DNA of 64,000 bases from Gracilibacillus caseinilyticus (GCF_022919115.1 NZ_CP095072.1:558001-622000), one strand, 5' to 3'; positions 37,017 to 48,086 are shown, counted from the first letter of the stretch. Notes: generated by a model from the sequence alone, not told the origin. A program made the numbers and translations.

Positions 37017-37346
37017 GTATTGGTTTTATCACGATAATAATTTTATTTTTGCAACTAATGAAGGTTATCCAAAAACATTAAAGTCTATCTCTATTAGGTT
37101 GCAACGTTTGCTTAAGAAAACTAAGATTAAAAAACATATTACACCTCATACTTTTAGGCATACTCACACCTCTTTACTGATTGAAGCTAACTACTACACA
37201 TTAAAGAGATACAAGAACGACTAGGACATGCTGATATTAACACTACAATGGACATATACGCTCATATGACAAAGAACATTAAAAAAGAGGCCTCCAATAA
37301 GTTTAGTAACTTAATGAAAGACCTCTCTCATAATATTATTAAGTGA
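37017..37346 (+). pseudogene. Tyrosine recombinase (integrase) C-terminal remnant
   Basis: The frame YWFYHDNNFIFATNEGYPKT, SISIRLQRLLKKTKIKKHIT, PHTFRHTHTSLLIEAN, then after a frameshift near 37190 HIKEIQERLGHADINTTMDI YAHMT. These are the catalytic HxFRH (His-x-x-Arg), LGH and nucleophile Tyr motifs of phage or ICE integrases. The N-terminal two thirds are missing. It ends 76 bases from the groEL stop, suggesting an element once integrated at the 3' end of groEL. Confidence 0.85.
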
Positions 37347-37377
37347 AACATGAACAAAAGCATGAACATGAACAAGA

Positions 37378-37422
37378 TTTAACGCTTATAAACGTTGTTT
37401 TATCAATGTTTATAGGCGTTTC
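37378..37422 (-). terminator. Hairpin after groEL, possible old attachment site
   Basis: AACGCTTATAAAC and GTTTATAGGCGTT form a long near-perfect stem directly after the groEL stop. It lacks a strong T run. Its position between groEL and the integrase relic makes it a candidate att region. Confidence 0.5.
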
Positions 37423-39084
<1,662 letters not shown>

Positions 39085-39127
39085 TTAAAAATGTATGTGA
39101 TTTTATTGTTAAAGCTCTTCGTTGTTC

Positions 39128-39412
39128 TTAGCCAATAATTGCTAAGATGTCGCTCTCACGAAGAATTAAGTATTCTTTACCTTCATATTTCACTTCTGTG
39201 CCAGCAAATTTAGAGAAAATAATGGTATTTCCTTGTTCTACTTCGAGTGCAATTTTTTCTCCTTTATCTGTTACACGACCAGAACCAACAGCTACAACCT
39301 TACCTTCTTGTGGTTTTTCCTTCGCAGAATCTGGAAGAACAATTCCACTTGCTGTTTTTTCCTCTTGCTCTACAAGCTCAATAATGACACGATCACCTAA
39401 TGGTTTTAGCAT
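39128..39412 (-). CDS. groES: Co-chaperonin GroES (10 kDa)
   Basis: 94 residues. [28 protein letters not shown] shortened to its core [20 protein letters not shown], the mobile loop that contacts GroEL, and the C-terminal [15 protein letters not shown] are typical. It forms the heptameric lid of the GroEL chamber. First gene of the operon; AAGGAGGTAACG precedes the ATG. Confidence 0.98.
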   Translation of the reverse strand: MLKPLGDRVIIELVEQEEKTASGIVLPDSAKEKPQEGKVVAVGSGRVTDKGEKIALEVEQGNTIIFSKFAGTEVKYEGKEYLILRESDILAIIG

Positions 39413-39458
39413 CTTTTCGTTACCTCCTTGAATTTCACATTCAATTATTTGTCGATTA

Positions 39459-39485
39459 TTAGCACTCTTGTCTAGGGAGTGCTAA
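39459..39485 (-). promoter_or_regulatory. CIRCE element (HrcA operator) of groESL
   Basis: TTAGCACTC-N9-GAGTGCTAA, a perfect match to the CIRCE consensus. It lies between the promoter and groES, so HrcA bound here would block transcription until heat stress. Confidence 0.97.
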
Positions 39486-39495
39486 TACAATTCTT

Positions 39496-39524
39496 ATAAT
39501 AATGAATACAATCATTTTTTGCAA
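39496..39524 (-). promoter_or_regulatory. Sigma-A promoter of groESL
   Basis: TTGCAA (39519-39524), 17-base spacer, TATTAT (39496-39501), directly upstream of CIRCE. Confidence 0.75.
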
Positions 39525-39665
39525 GTATTTTACTACCGTTTAGCGAATTTTTTTCGTTGATTATACTCACACTTCTATATGTAGACGAACTATTTCAATT
39601 TTATTCTAAATTTATGTTAAAATACGTATCATGATAGAAAAAGAAATTAAGGGAGTCGTTATACA

Positions 39666-40373
39666 TTGCCAAAAAAATATATATATTTGATTGTCACCTA
39701 TGTTGCCATGCAGTTTTCCATCTTTTTAGTGTTGCCTTTTAGAGATTTAATCACTGATATGGAAACTTTCTCTACATGGTGGTCCGTTATCACATTTGCA
39801 TTGGCGTTAGTTGTTTCATTCATTATATTAAAAGGTGAAATGAAAGAATTCTTTGATCTGGAACATAAAAGAATAGGAAATATTATTCTATGGTCTGTAC
39901 TTGGTTTCTTTCTTGTAATGATTGGACAATATGCATCCATCCTCATTGAAACATTCGTATTCGGGATTAAACCCGGTTCAGAAAATACGATGGATTTAAT
40001 GAACGTAGCTCGACAGATGCCGATCTTCATTATCATCATTTCAGTATTAGGTCCGATATTGGAAGAGTTAGTTTTTCGAAAAGCTATCTTTGGGACACTA
40101 TATAAAAAAATGAATTTCTTTTTTGCAGCGATTATTTCAGGTCTGATATTTGCAACAGTACACATGGATTTCAGTCATCTACTAACCTACACAGCAATCG
40201 GGATGATCTTCGCCTTTTTATATGTGGAAACCAAAAGAATTATTGTGCCGATTATCGCACACATGTCGATTAATACATTCGCTGTAATTGGACAACTTTC
40301 ATTAGATTCTGAGCAGATCGAACAACAAATGAAGCAATTAGAGGAATTAATGACGATTATTATTGGAGGATAA
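39666..40373 (+). CDS. CPBP-family intramembrane metalloprotease (YdiL-like)
   Basis: 235 residues from a TTG start (GGGAG upstream). Several membrane helices; the CPBP/Abi motifs are EELVFRK (motif 1, Glu-Glu-x-x-x-Arg), FATVHMDFSH (motif 2 His) and HMSINTF (motif 3). Members act as intramembrane proteases or in prenyl-protein-like processing. Position between ydiK and groES matches B. subtilis ydiL. The downstream ydiK overlaps or closely follows, so they form an operon. Confidence 0.85.
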   Translation: MPKKYIYLIVTYVAMQFSIFLVLPFRDLITDMETFSTWWSVITFALALVVSFIILKGEMKEFFDLEHKRIGNIILWSVLGFFLVMIGQYASILIETFVFGIKPGSENTMDLMNVARQMPIFIIIISVLGPILEELVFRKAIFGTLYKKMNFFFAAIISGLIFATVHMDFSHLLTYTAIGMIFAFLYVETKRIIVPIIAHMSINTFAVIGQLSLDSEQIEQQMKQLEELMTIIIGG

Positions 40374-40380
40374 TAGGATT

Positions 40381-40590
40381 ATGCGAATATCACCATTGCG
40401 TTCTGCCTTCTTTTATATTGTACTGTCTGTATTGTTTATTTACATTGCAGTACAATCGGCAGAGGACACAGTATTTAACTTTATCACTATCTTTTTAGCG
40501 ACCTTTGCAACAATTGATATCGTGGTTGCCATACGTCTTGTGAACTTACATTTACGTATCAAAAAAGCGAATGATAAAAAGAAAAAATAA
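40381..40590 (+). CDS. ydiK: YdiK-family small membrane protein
   Basis: 69 residues from the ATG at 40381, which gives MRISPLRSAFFYIVL as in the family; an upstream start would overlap the protease. Two membrane helices and a Lys-rich tail (KKANDKKKK). The function is unknown, but position next to the CPBP protease and rex matches the ydiK family. Confidence 0.78.
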   Translation: MRISPLRSAFFYIVLSVLFIYIAVQSAEDTVFNFITIFLATFATIDIVVAIRLVNLHLRIKKANDKKKK

Positions 40591-40616
40591 CCACCTTTCG
40601 AGGATGGTTATTTTTT
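40584..40616. terminator. Bidirectional terminator between ydiK and rex
   Basis: AAAATAACCACCT pairs with AGGATGGTTATTTT (one mismatch), flanked by A and T runs between convergent genes. Confidence 0.85.
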
Positions 40617-41262
40617 ATATGTCTTCATCATCATTCAGTGGATAATGCTTCATGAAATAAACAAGCGATTGCAGTTCCACCGCCAAATCAATATGATGAA
40701 CACGTATGCTGTCAGGCACTGTAATTCGAGCTGGCGTAAAATTCAGAATGCCGCTGATACCAGCATCCACGAGTCGATCCGTAATATTTTGTGCTTCTGA
40801 CACAGGTACGGTTAGAATAGCTACGGAGATTTTGTCCAAATGGTCTTCAAGCTCATCGATATGATGGACTTGAATATCGCCAATCGTGTTTCCTACTTTT
40901 CGTTTGTCTGCATCAAATGCAATTTCGATTTTCGTATTATTGTTTTTGGTAAAATTATAATTCAAAAAAGCGGTTCCTAAATTCCCTACCCCGATCAATG
41001 CAACAGGCGTATTCTCGTCCTGATCCAGTGTTTTACGAAAGAATCCTAGCAAATATTCCACATTATAGCCGTAACCTTTTTTTCCAAGCGCACCAAAATA
41101 GGAGAAATCCCTTCGGATCGTTGCAGAGTCTACTTTGATTGCATCACTTAACTCCTTGGACGATACACGTGATTTTCCTTGAATATGCAGATTGTTCAAG
41201 AATCGATAATATAAAGGTAAACGTTTAGCTGTTGCCTGTGGTATTTTGTGTTGATTCGACAT
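40615..41262 (-). CDS. rex: Redox-sensing transcriptional repressor Rex
   Basis: About 215 residues; ATG at 41262 is eight bases from GGGG, 41265 is an alternative. The N-terminal winged helix has [16 protein letters not shown] and [24 protein letters not shown] (core [12 protein letters not shown]); the Rossmann domain has [16 protein letters not shown] and the domain-swapped C-terminal helix. Rex represses fermentation and respiration genes when NADH/NAD+ is low and lets go when NADH rises. A Rex-box-like palindrome lies about 85 bases upstream, so autoregulation or control of ydiF is possible. Confidence 0.95.
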   Translation of the reverse strand: MSNQHKIPQATAKRLPLYYRFLNNLHIQGKSRVSSKELSDAIKVDSATIRRDFSYFGALGKKGYGYNVEYLLGFFRKTLDQDENTPVALIGVGNLGTAFLNYNFTKNNNTKIEIAFDADKRKVGNTIGDIQVHHIDELEDHLDKISVAILTVPVSEAQNITDRLVDAGISGILNFTPARITVPDSIRVHHIDLAVELQSLVYFMKHYPLNDDEDI

Positions 41263-41345
41263 CATTCATTCCCCTTACTTTTAATCGCTTTCTAACTTGT
41301 GAAGGTTTTTACTTACTTTTATTCTAACAGAAATATCCACAAATG

Positions 41346-41363
41346 TCGTGAAATTATTCACCT
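41346..41363. promoter_or_regulatory. Candidate Rex operator
   Basis: TCGTGAAATTATTCACCT fits TTGTGAA-N4-TTCACAA in the central 14 bases, with mismatches at the ends, and lies between the divergent rex and ydiF genes. Confidence 0.4.
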
Positions 41364-41478
41364 ATTACATTTTGATTGAACAAATTGGACCACTGGTGAA
41401 GTTTTAAATAGAACTAATAACAGCTGCTTGCAGTGCTATCTGCTTTTAGATACACTTAATACATTAGAGGTGAACCAG

Positions 41479-43404
41479 ATGATTTATTTACAAGTGAACA
41501 ATTTAACTAAAAGATTTGGTGCAGAACTGATCTTATCCAATATTAAACTAGAAATTAAAAGCAATGAACGTATTGCAATCGTAGGACGGAACGGTGCGGG
41601 TAAATCGACACTGCTCAACATTATTTCCGGTCAATTAAGCTACGATGAAGGAGAAATTCATAAACCAAAGGAAGTATCGTTAGGATATCTTGCCCAACAT
41701 TCCGGTCTAGATTCTGATGAAACAATCTGGCAGGAAATGCTGAAGATCTTTGAACATTTTCAGAAGGATGAACAAGCATTACGCAAGATGGAAGAGCAGA
41801 TGGGTGATCCTGATTTGCTCGCAGACCATGATCGTTACCAGCAGTTACTTGCAAAATATGATCAAAAACAAGAACAATTTAAGCTAGATGGAGGCTATCA
41901 ATATGAAGCTGATGTCAAGGCTGTCTTAAATGGTCTTGCTTTCCCGGAATCAATGTGGGATACGCCAATCGCTACATTAAGCGGTGGTCAGAAAACCAGA
42001 TTAGCATTAGGGAAGCTACTTTTAACAAAACCAGATATCCTGATTTTGGATGAACCGACCAACCACTTAGATATCGACACACTTACCTGGCTTGAAGGGT
42101 ATTTAAACAGCTATTCCGGTGCAGTTGTCATTGTTTCCCACGATCGCTACTTTTTAGACAAAACCGTGGATATCGTCTATGAAATTTCTCGTCATCATTC
42201 CAGTAAATTTCATGGTAACTACAGTAAATATCTTGAACAAAAAGCAGCCAACTATGAACGTGATTTGAAACTTTATGAAAAGCAACAGACGGAAATTAAA
42301 AGAATGGAAGAGTTCATTCAAAAAAATATTGTACGTGCATCCACTACCAAGCGTGCCCAAAGCAGAAGAAAACAATTGGAAAAGATGAACGTTATGGACA
42401 AGCCTGCAGGTAATGAGGGTTCCGCGAAGTTCTCATTCTCTATCGAGAGAAGAAGTGGCAATGATGTGTTAAAAATCAATGATTTAGCCTTTCGTTATCA
42501 CGCTGCTTCTTCCGATACATTCTCCAACTTACAATTACACATTGAACGTGGCGACAGTGTCGCGCTTGTTGGACCGAATGGGGTAGGTAAATCAACATTA
42601 TTAAAAACGATTATTGGTCAATTAGATCCTGCATCAGGAGAAATTCAGCTCGGTGCCAATGTACAAATTGGATATTATGATCAGGAACAAACACAATTAA
42701 ATACGAAGAAAACCGTATTACATGAATTATGGGATGACTATCCTTCCATTGATGAGAAGGATATCCGTACAATACTAGGTAATTTCTTGTTCTCCGGTGA
42801 TGATGTCTTGCGTAACGTATCTGCATTAAGTGGTGGAGAAAAAGCAAGGCTGGCGCTTGCGAAGCTTATGATGGAAAAGTCGAACTTCTTATTACTGGAT
42901 GAGCCGACCAACCATTTGGATTTGGATAGTAAAGAAGTGTTGGAAGCTGCCTTAATCGATTATCCTGGTTCCATTCTGTTTGTATCACATGATCGTTACT
43001 TTATCAACAAGCTCGCAACGCACGTTCTGGAAATGCAACATGATAAGACAACACTCTATATTGGGGATTATGACTACTATGTGGAGAAAAAGCAAGAGGA
43101 ACAGGAACTCGCTGCTTTAAAAGAAGCAGAACAAGCAGAGACAGTTAAAAAGACAACAGCGAAATCCGATTTTGAACAGGAAAAACAGCTAAAGAAAGAA
43201 CAGCGTAAGCGAGATCGTCGCATCACCGAGATAGAAAATGAGATTGAAGCATTAGAACTTGAAATGGAAGAAATTCATCATCAATTAGCTGATCCTGAAG
43301 TATTTCAAGACCATGAAAAAGCGCTGGAATTGTCGAATCAGGAAAAAGCTGCACAAGCAAAAATGGATGAATTAATGGAAGAGTGGGAATCATTACACGA
43401 ATAG
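41479..43404 (+). CDS. ydiF: ABC-F family ATPase (YdiF-like)
   Basis: 641 residues from the ATG at 41479 (AGAGGTG upstream). Two ABC domains without membrane segments: Walker A GRNGAGKST and GPNGVGKST, signatures LSGGQKTRL and LSGGEKARL, Walker B LILDEPTNHLD and LLLDEPTNHLD. The linker between them holds ARSTTKRAQSRRKQLEK-like IVRASTTKRAQSRRKQLEKM, and the tail is a coiled coil. ABC-F proteins act on ribosomes to relieve stalling or protect from antibiotics. Position beside tsaD and rex matches B. subtilis ydiF. Confidence 0.92.
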   Translation: MIYLQVNNLTKRFGAELILSNIKLEIKSNERIAIVGRNGAGKSTLLNIISGQLSYDEGEIHKPKEVSLGYLAQHSGLDSDETIWQEMLKIFEHFQKDEQALRKMEEQMGDPDLLADHDRYQQLLAKYDQKQEQFKLDGGYQYEADVKAVLNGLAFPESMWDTPIATLSGGQKTRLALGKLLLTKPDILILDEPTNHLDIDTLTWLEGYLNSYSGAVVIVSHDRYFLDKTVDIVYEISRHHSSKFHGNYSKYLEQKAANYERDLKLYEKQQTEIKRMEEFIQKNIVRASTTKRAQSRRKQLEKMNVMDKPAGNEGSAKFSFSIERRSGNDVLKINDLAFRYHAASSDTFSNLQLHIERGDSVALVGPNGVGKSTLLKTIIGQLDPASGEIQLGANVQIGYYDQEQTQLNTKKTVLHELWDDYPSIDEKDIRTILGNFLFSGDDVLRNVSALSGGEKARLALAKLMMEKSNFLLLDEPTNHLDLDSKEVLEAALIDYPGSILFVSHDRYFINKLATHVLEMQHDKTTLYIGDYDYYVEKKQEEQELAALKEAEQAETVKKTTAKSDFEQEKQLKKEQRKRDRRITEIENEIEALELEMEEIHHQLADPEVFQDHEKALELSNQEKAAQAKMDELMEEWESLHE

Positions 43405-43407
43405 TCG

Positions 43408-43446
43408 AAAAGGACAAATTGCCACATGCGTAATTTGTCCTTTTTA
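43408..43446 (+). terminator. Terminator after ydiF
   Basis: AAAGGACAAATT pairs with AATTTGTCCTTT, followed by Ts. Confidence 0.85.
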
Positions 43447-43476
43447 TTTATGACACTTTTCACTTTATGCACAGGG

Positions 43477-43636
43477 TTATCCACTTATTCACCCCTATTA
43501 ATTCAGTTATCAAGATAATTGTCCACATTATACACAATCCTACCCGCATTTATCCACATTTTTTCATGCGCTTTATTCCTTGATATGACAAGGTTTTTCA
43601 TTTTATTCACATTATCCTCTGTTTGCCTGTGGATAA
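43477..43636. promoter_or_regulatory. DnaA-box cluster between ydiF and tsaD
   Basis: Perfect TTATCCACA boxes at 43550-43558 (plus) and 43628-43636 (minus) and one-mismatch boxes TTATCCACT (43477-43485) and TTGTCCACA (43519-43527) fall within 160 bp. The same intergenic region is, to my memory, one of the DnaA-box clusters bound by DnaA in B. subtilis. Confidence 0.65.
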
Positions 43637-44234
43637 TATCGAAAAACTTTTTAGAGTGAAAAAATTGCTTCCTATAATACGGATTATGTAAAGTAGATGT
43701 GTAATACGATGTGGTAATTTTGATAGTTGATAAATGCGTAGCAAAGCTCCAGAAATATGCTCCGCGTCCTGTGGGCACGGCTTCAGCTAACCTAGGAAAG
43801 AAAATTCTTTTCTTTCCTAAGTGGATCTTCAGCTCGCGCTGATTCCACGGGAGTCTCCGCATATTTCCTACGCTTAAGGGAAGTGCTACAACTTATAGGA
43901 CAGCTAAAAGCAGTGGTTCTAGGCATTATGTTATTCAAATGCTGTTATTTATGGATGCAATCAATATGCTAGCAATTCCTAAAGTTGTAGAGTACGAATC
44001 CTAGCGCAGGCCAACCACGTAGACTCCCGCGGGACGTGCAGGTGCTGAAGATCCACTTTGTGAAGCGGTCTTCTTCACAAAGTTAGCTTCAGCCGTGCCC
44101 CGCAGGACGCGGAGTGGTTGGCCGGAGCGGCATTATACCTCTAACTAGATTTCAATATGGATTCAACGCTAGTTAACATAATCCGTATTATGAGCAGTCT
44201 TATTGTTACTCCATCATTCTTTGCGGATTGGAAA
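43637..44234. other. Gene-free stretch with repeat copy C
   Basis: Occupied almost entirely by the dispersed repeat at 43671-44192; frames inside it are repeat artefacts. Confidence 0.6.
43671..44192. repeat. Dispersed inverted-end repeat, copy C (longest)
   Basis: Starts CCTATAATACGGATTATGTA and ends GCTAGTTAACATAATCCGTA then TTATG. It has both core types: GCTCCAGAAATATGCTCCGCG in the left half and CAGGACGCGGAGTGGTTGGCC in the right half, plus AAAGTTAGCTTCAGCCGTGC shared with A. Its middle repeats hairpins around GGTCTTCTTCACAAAGTTAG. Confidence 0.8.
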
Positions 44235-44264
44235 AACGCCAGAAAGAATTAACTTTCTGACGTT
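44235..44264 (-). terminator. Terminator overlapping the tsaD stop
   Basis: AACGCCAGAAAG pairs with CTTTCTGACGTT; the tsaD stop codon lies between the arms. Confidence 0.7.
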
Positions 44265-45286
44265 GATCGTTTGGCGTATCGTTCTAAACCTAAACCTGGA
44301 TTGGCGTTTAAATCCCATGAGGCGCGGTGACCTTGTTGATAGGCGATTGAGCCTGCTGCTGCTATCATCGCCGCGTTATCTGTGCATAGGGATAATGGCG
44401 GGAACAGCAACTCCATTGACGTTTCTGATTTAAATTTTTGCTCCATTGCATAGCGTAATCCTTTATTAGCTGCTACTCCACCAGCCACAATGACTTGCTT
44501 TACATCAAATTGTTTCGCTGCTCTGTATGTTTTTTCTGTTAACACATCCACCACACTAGCCTGAAAACTTGCTGCAACATCCTCCTGCTTCAAACTCAGT
44601 CCCTTTTGCTTCCCATTATGGAGTGTGTTAATAACTGCGGATTTAAGTCCACTAAAGCTAAAGTCAAATGAATCGTCTTCCAGCCAGGCACGAGGAAAAT
44701 CGATCGTCTCTTCCCCTTGATGTGCCAATGTATCAATTTTTGGCCCGCCTGGATACGGTAATTCAAGCGTCCGAGCTACTTTATCATATGCTTCACCTGC
44801 CGCATCATCTCGCGTTTCGCCAATAATCTCAAATTCCCCATGACCTCTCATTAAGATTAGCTCAGTGTGACCACCGGAAACAACTAAAGCTAATAATGGA
44901 AATGCAAATTCTTTTTCTAAACGGTTTGCGTAAATATGACCAGCGATATGATGGACACCAATTAAAGGTTTCTGGTGAGCATAGGCTAAACCTTTTGCTG
45001 CATTCACACCAACAAGTAATGCACCAACAAGACCTGGACCTTCCGTCACTGCGATCGCATCGATATCATCTATGGTCAAATCAGCCTTCACAAAGGCTTC
45101 CTCCAGTACGAGCGTAATTTGCTCCACATGATGTCTAGAGGCTATTTCCGGTACTACTCCACCAAATCGCTGATGACTCTCAATTTGTGATGCTACTACA
45201 TTCGATACAATTTTAGTACCATCCTTAATGATAGCAGCGGCTGTTTCATCACAGCTTGTTTCGATTCCTAAAATGTATTCACTCAT
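44249..45286 (-). CDS. tsaD: tRNA N6-adenosine threonylcarbamoyltransferase TsaD
   Basis: About 345 residues from the ATG at 45286 (an upstream Met at 45298 is possible). [16 protein letters not shown] opens the ASKHA fold; [13 protein letters not shown] carries the metal-binding His pair, [11 protein letters not shown] and GGPKIDTLA follow, and [12 protein letters not shown] is near the end. It transfers the threonylcarbamoyl group to A37 of tRNAs reading ANN codons, with TsaB and TsaE. Its start overlaps the rimI stop, in the operon thiL-tsaE-tsaB-rimI-tsaD. Confidence 0.97.
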   Translation of the reverse strand: MSEYILGIETSCDETAAAIIKDGTKIVSNVVASQIESHQRFGGVVPEIASRHHVEQITLVLEEAFVKADLTIDDIDAIAVTEGPGLVGALLVGVNAAKGLAYAHQKPLIGVHHIAGHIYANRLEKEFAFPLLALVVSGGHTELILMRGHGEFEIIGETRDDAAGEAYDKVARTLELPYPGGPKIDTLAHQGEETIDFPRAWLEDDSFDFSFSGLKSAVINTLHNGKQKGLSLKQEDVAASFQASVVDVLTEKTYRAAKQFDVKQVIVAGGVAANKGLRYAMEQKFKSETSMELLFPPLSLCTDNAAMIAAAGSIAYQQGHRASWDLNANPGLGLERYAKRSTSES

Positions 45287-45729
45287 AAACTCACCCACAA
45301 TACTAAAGCATCTTCCTGGTTGTCGGTATAATAATTTTTACGTATACCACCAGGTTGTAAACCGAATTTCTTGTACATTTTCTGTGCAGCCAGATTAGAA
45401 ACACGTACTTCTAATGATAATTGTGTAATTCCGCTGGCAATCGCGTAATTGATCACATATTGAAATAAACCTTTCCCGTATCCTGTTCCTCGGTAATCTG
45501 GATCAACCGCAATATTCGTAATTTGTGCTTCATCAATTACCATCCACACTCCGCAGAATCCGACTACCTTCTTATCCACAACAGCCACAAAATAATGTGC
45601 ATAAGTGTTTTTATATAATTCCTGATCATATATATCATCTGGCCAAGGAACAGAAAAGGACCGTTTATCTATTTCTTTAACCGCATGTAAGTCTTCTTGT
45701 TCCATTTTGCGAAATTGTACACTAGACAT
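45283..45729 (-). CDS. rimI: Ribosomal protein-alanine N-acetyltransferase RimI
   Basis: 148 residues with the GNAT fold: [20 protein letters not shown] (acetyl-CoA pyrophosphate loop RGTGYGKG) and [20 protein letters not shown]. It acetylates the N-terminal alanine of ribosomal protein S18. The ATG overlaps the tsaB 3' end by eight bases. Confidence 0.93.
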   Translation of the reverse strand: MSSVQFRKMEQEDLHAVKEIDKRSFSVPWPDDIYDQELYKNTYAHYFVAVVDKKVVGFCGVWMVIDEAQITNIAVDPDYRGTGYGKGLFQYVINYAIASGITQLSLEVRVSNLAAQKMYKKFGLQPGGIRKNYYTDNQEDALVLWVSL

Positions 45730-46420
45730 TTTTCTCTTGTTCCTTTAGCCAATTAGCTTCAGCTTCCACCATTCTAATATAATTTGGTGTTAACTCATGT
45801 ACTTGACTCTCCTGATAATTCGCAGCTAATAAAGCGAGAACACCTGGACGGGGAAGGTTATCTACGGCAAAGGGAAAGTGTGCATAGTCCCCGAGTTTTT
45901 CTTTTATCAATCCCTGGTGTTTATCTAAATCCTGACTTAGAAAGAGAACATGTTCTCCACGCTGCTTTAAATCTTCTAACCACTGCTCCATTAAGATATT
46001 CTGGTCTTCAGTCAATTCTTGCAAATGGCCCTGCTTGTATTCATATAAACCGGTATAAACCAATCCTCTTCGTGCATCAAAAAAAGGAGATACAATCATA
46101 TTGGCATATCTCGCATTATGTGCCACTAACGCTAAACTCGATATCGCCATAATCGGAATCTGCAATGTCCATGCCATTGTTTTGGCTGTGGCCAATCCTA
46201 TTCTCACTCCAGTATAAGAGCCAGGTCCTTTTGCTACGGCAATACGATCTAATTGATCAGGGCTTAAACCAGCTTGATTCATCACATAATCTACTGCCGG
46301 CAGTAAACCAATCGAATGATTACGTTTCACATTAGCAGTATATTCTGCCTTTATCTCTCCATTTGAACTCACCGCTACTCCCAATAGCTGATTAGAAGTA
46401 TCTATCGCCAACACATTCAT
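45722..46420 (-). CDS. tsaB: tRNA threonylcarbamoyladenosine biosynthesis protein TsaB
   Basis: 232 residues. MNVLAIDTSNQLLGVAV and AKGPGSYTGVRIGLATAKTMA are the ASKHA motifs of TsaB, which lacks catalytic metal-binding residues and dimerises with TsaD. Its stop overlaps rimI and its start overlaps the tsaE stop. Confidence 0.95.
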   Translation of the reverse strand: MNVLAIDTSNQLLGVAVSSNGEIKAEYTANVKRNHSIGLLPAVDYVMNQAGLSPDQLDRIAVAKGPGSYTGVRIGLATAKTMAWTLQIPIMAISSLALVAHNARYANMIVSPFFDARRGLVYTGLYEYKQGHLQELTEDQNILMEQWLEDLKQRGEHVLFLSQDLDKHQGLIKEKLGDYAHFPFAVDNLPRPGVLALLAANYQESQVHELTPNYIRMVEAEANWLKEQEKNV

Positions 46421-46872
46421 TAATATAACTCCTTACATACGGAATGAAAATAACTACCGATAGGCTGAAAAATAATCTTCCGTTTTGTTTCATCTATCCT
46501 TTTCATCTGAATCCCCAGTCGTTCATGCGGTAAAAATTCTTCGATAAAACGTGCCCATTCGACAACCGTAATTCCATCTCCATTAAAGTATTCATCAAAT
46601 CCGATATCTTCCTCACTATTCTCCAGACGGTACACATCCATATGGTATAGTGGGATTTCACCTTGATATTCTTTTACTATCGTAAATGTAGGACTATTAA
46701 TCGTTCTGGTAACACCTAGACCAGCGCCAAGTCCTTTTGTGAAAGTTGTCTTTCCAGCACCTAAGTCACCTTCAAGTGTAATGACGTCATTAGGTCTCAG
46801 TAATGTAGCTAATTTGCTGGCCAGTCGTTTCGTTTCTTCTTCTGTTGCCGTTTCAAATATATATTGTTCCAT
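46420..46872 (-). CDS. tsaE: tRNA threonylcarbamoyladenosine biosynthesis ATPase TsaE
   Basis: 150 residues. Walker A LEGDLGAGKTTFTKGLG, then TRTINSPTFTIVKEY and YHMDVYRLE typical of TsaE, and VVEWARFIEEFLP near the Walker B region. It hydrolyses ATP to regenerate the TsaBD complex after each t6A cycle. Five bases separate it from thiL. Confidence 0.95.
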   Translation of the reverse strand: MEQYIFETATEEETKRLASKLATLLRPNDVITLEGDLGAGKTTFTKGLGAGLGVTRTINSPTFTIVKEYQGEIPLYHMDVYRLENSEEDIGFDEYFNGDGITVVEWARFIEEFLPHERLGIQMKRIDETKRKIIFQPIGSYFHSVCKELY

Positions 46873-46876
46873 GTTA

Positions 46877-47848
46877 TCACCTTTTCAGATGTGTATATCC
46901 TGATTTATCTAAGATTTTTAATTGACCTTGATATCGCAACCAGGCTTTTCCATTAAATTTTTCGTTATCTACTACCTTACCGATTGAGGTTAGCTTTGTG
47001 TCAGTGAGTTTCGCGTATTCCATTAGTCTATCCCAATCTTCAGGCGGCACTGTTCCTATTAATTCAAAGTCTTCTCCACCACTTAATATCCATTGATACA
47101 AGTTATCTGGAGAATTCTTTGCAAGTAAATCGTGGTAGGGGATGCGATCAAAATCCAACAGCATTCCTTTATCTGAAGCAGCTGCGATTTCATTCGCTTC
47201 ATTTGCAATACCATCACTCACATCATTTAATGCCATCCGTTCTATAGGTCTAGCCTGATTAATAAATGACACTCTTGGGCTTGGCATCTGATGACGATGA
47301 ATAAAATATTGCGATGCTGCATCATCTTGTTCATTCAGTAACAAATGCAAACCGTATGCAGAATCCCCAAGCGTACCGGTTACAAAGATTATATCATGTT
47401 CTCTAGCAGTATTACGATATCTAGCTTTACCATTGTTTACTGTTCCTAATACGGTGATTGACAAACTTAGATGCTCACCAGAGACTGTATCACCACCGAT
47501 TAAGTCCATGTGATAAGCATTTGCCAATGCTGTCATACCTTGATATATTTCTTGCAGTTCCTCTGCTGACCATCGATCAGGTACAGTAATAGACACTAAA
47601 TAGGAGACTGGCTTTCCTCCCATTGCCGCAATGTCACTAATATTCGCCGCTAGTGCACGGTAGCCGATATGAAACGGTGCAGTTGTCATTTCGTTAAAAT
47701 GTATATTTTCAACCATTGTATCCATTGTCATTATTATATCGTTATTTGTATGTCTCAATATGGCAGCATCATCGCCGATACCCTTGATAACGGATGATTG
47801 ACGATAATACTTCGGTTTTATCGATTGAATAAAGTCAAACTCCTCCAT
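46877..47848 (-). CDS. thiL: Thiamine-monophosphate kinase ThiL
   Basis: About 323 residues from the ATG at 47848, preceded by GGAGGTGC; the longer frame to 47884 would include the RBS. MEEFDFIQSIKPKYYRQ, VIKGIGDDAAILR (metal-binding Asp pair), MDTMVENIHF, DLIGGDTVSGEHLSLSITVLG and SDGIANEANEIAAAS. It phosphorylates thiamine phosphate to thiamine diphosphate with ATP. First gene of the t6A operon, as in B. subtilis. Confidence 0.95.
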   Translation of the reverse strand: MEEFDFIQSIKPKYYRQSSVIKGIGDDAAILRHTNNDIIMTMDTMVENIHFNEMTTAPFHIGYRALAANISDIAAMGGKPVSYLVSITVPDRWSAEELQEIYQGMTALANAYHMDLIGGDTVSGEHLSLSITVLGTVNNGKARYRNTAREHDIIFVTGTLGDSAYGLHLLLNEQDDAASQYFIHRHQMPSPRVSFINQARPIERMALNDVSDGIANEANEIAAASDKGMLLDFDRIPYHDLLAKNSPDNLYQWILSGGEDFELIGTVPPEDWDRLMEYAKLTDTKLTSIGKVVDNEKFNGKAWLRYQGQLKILDKSGYTHLKR

Positions 47849-47969
47849 GCCAGCACCTCCAAAAAAGCAACCTAAAATTATCATACCAAATCTTTAACGT
47901 TGGTGACAGGACGAACCTCTATATGTAGTGGTAATTAGGAAAAATTTTTTATTTTTGGACAAACAAAAA

Positions 47970-47996
47970 AACCCTAAGTTACCATACTTAAGGTTT
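47970..47996 (-). terminator. Terminator after the distal tRNA-Asp
   Basis: ACCTTAAGT and ACTTAGGGT arms (minus strand) with a 6-base loop, followed by a run of seven Ts. It ends the rrn transcript. Confidence 0.8.
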
Positions 47997-48009
47997 GTTA
48001 GTCATAAAC

Positions 48010-48086
48010 TGGCGGTCCGGACGGGACTCGAACCCGCGACCTCCTGCGTGACAGGCAGGCATTCTAACCAACTGAACTACCGGACC
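48010..48086 (-). tRNA. tRNA-Asp (GTC), distal copy
   Basis: 77 nt cloverleaf, GGTCCGG acceptor, anticodon GTC in CCTGTCACG, encoded CCA. It is the second tRNA after 5S rRNA and appears identical to the copy at 54236-54312. Confidence 0.97.

Noticed and set aside
39378..39460. Extra heat-shock operator after CIRCE
   Set aside because: Only one TTAGCACTC/GAGTGCTAA dyad is present.
43503..43862. 119-codon frame on the minus strand
   Set aside because: Spans the DnaA-box cluster and repeat copy C; no RBS or protein-like pattern.
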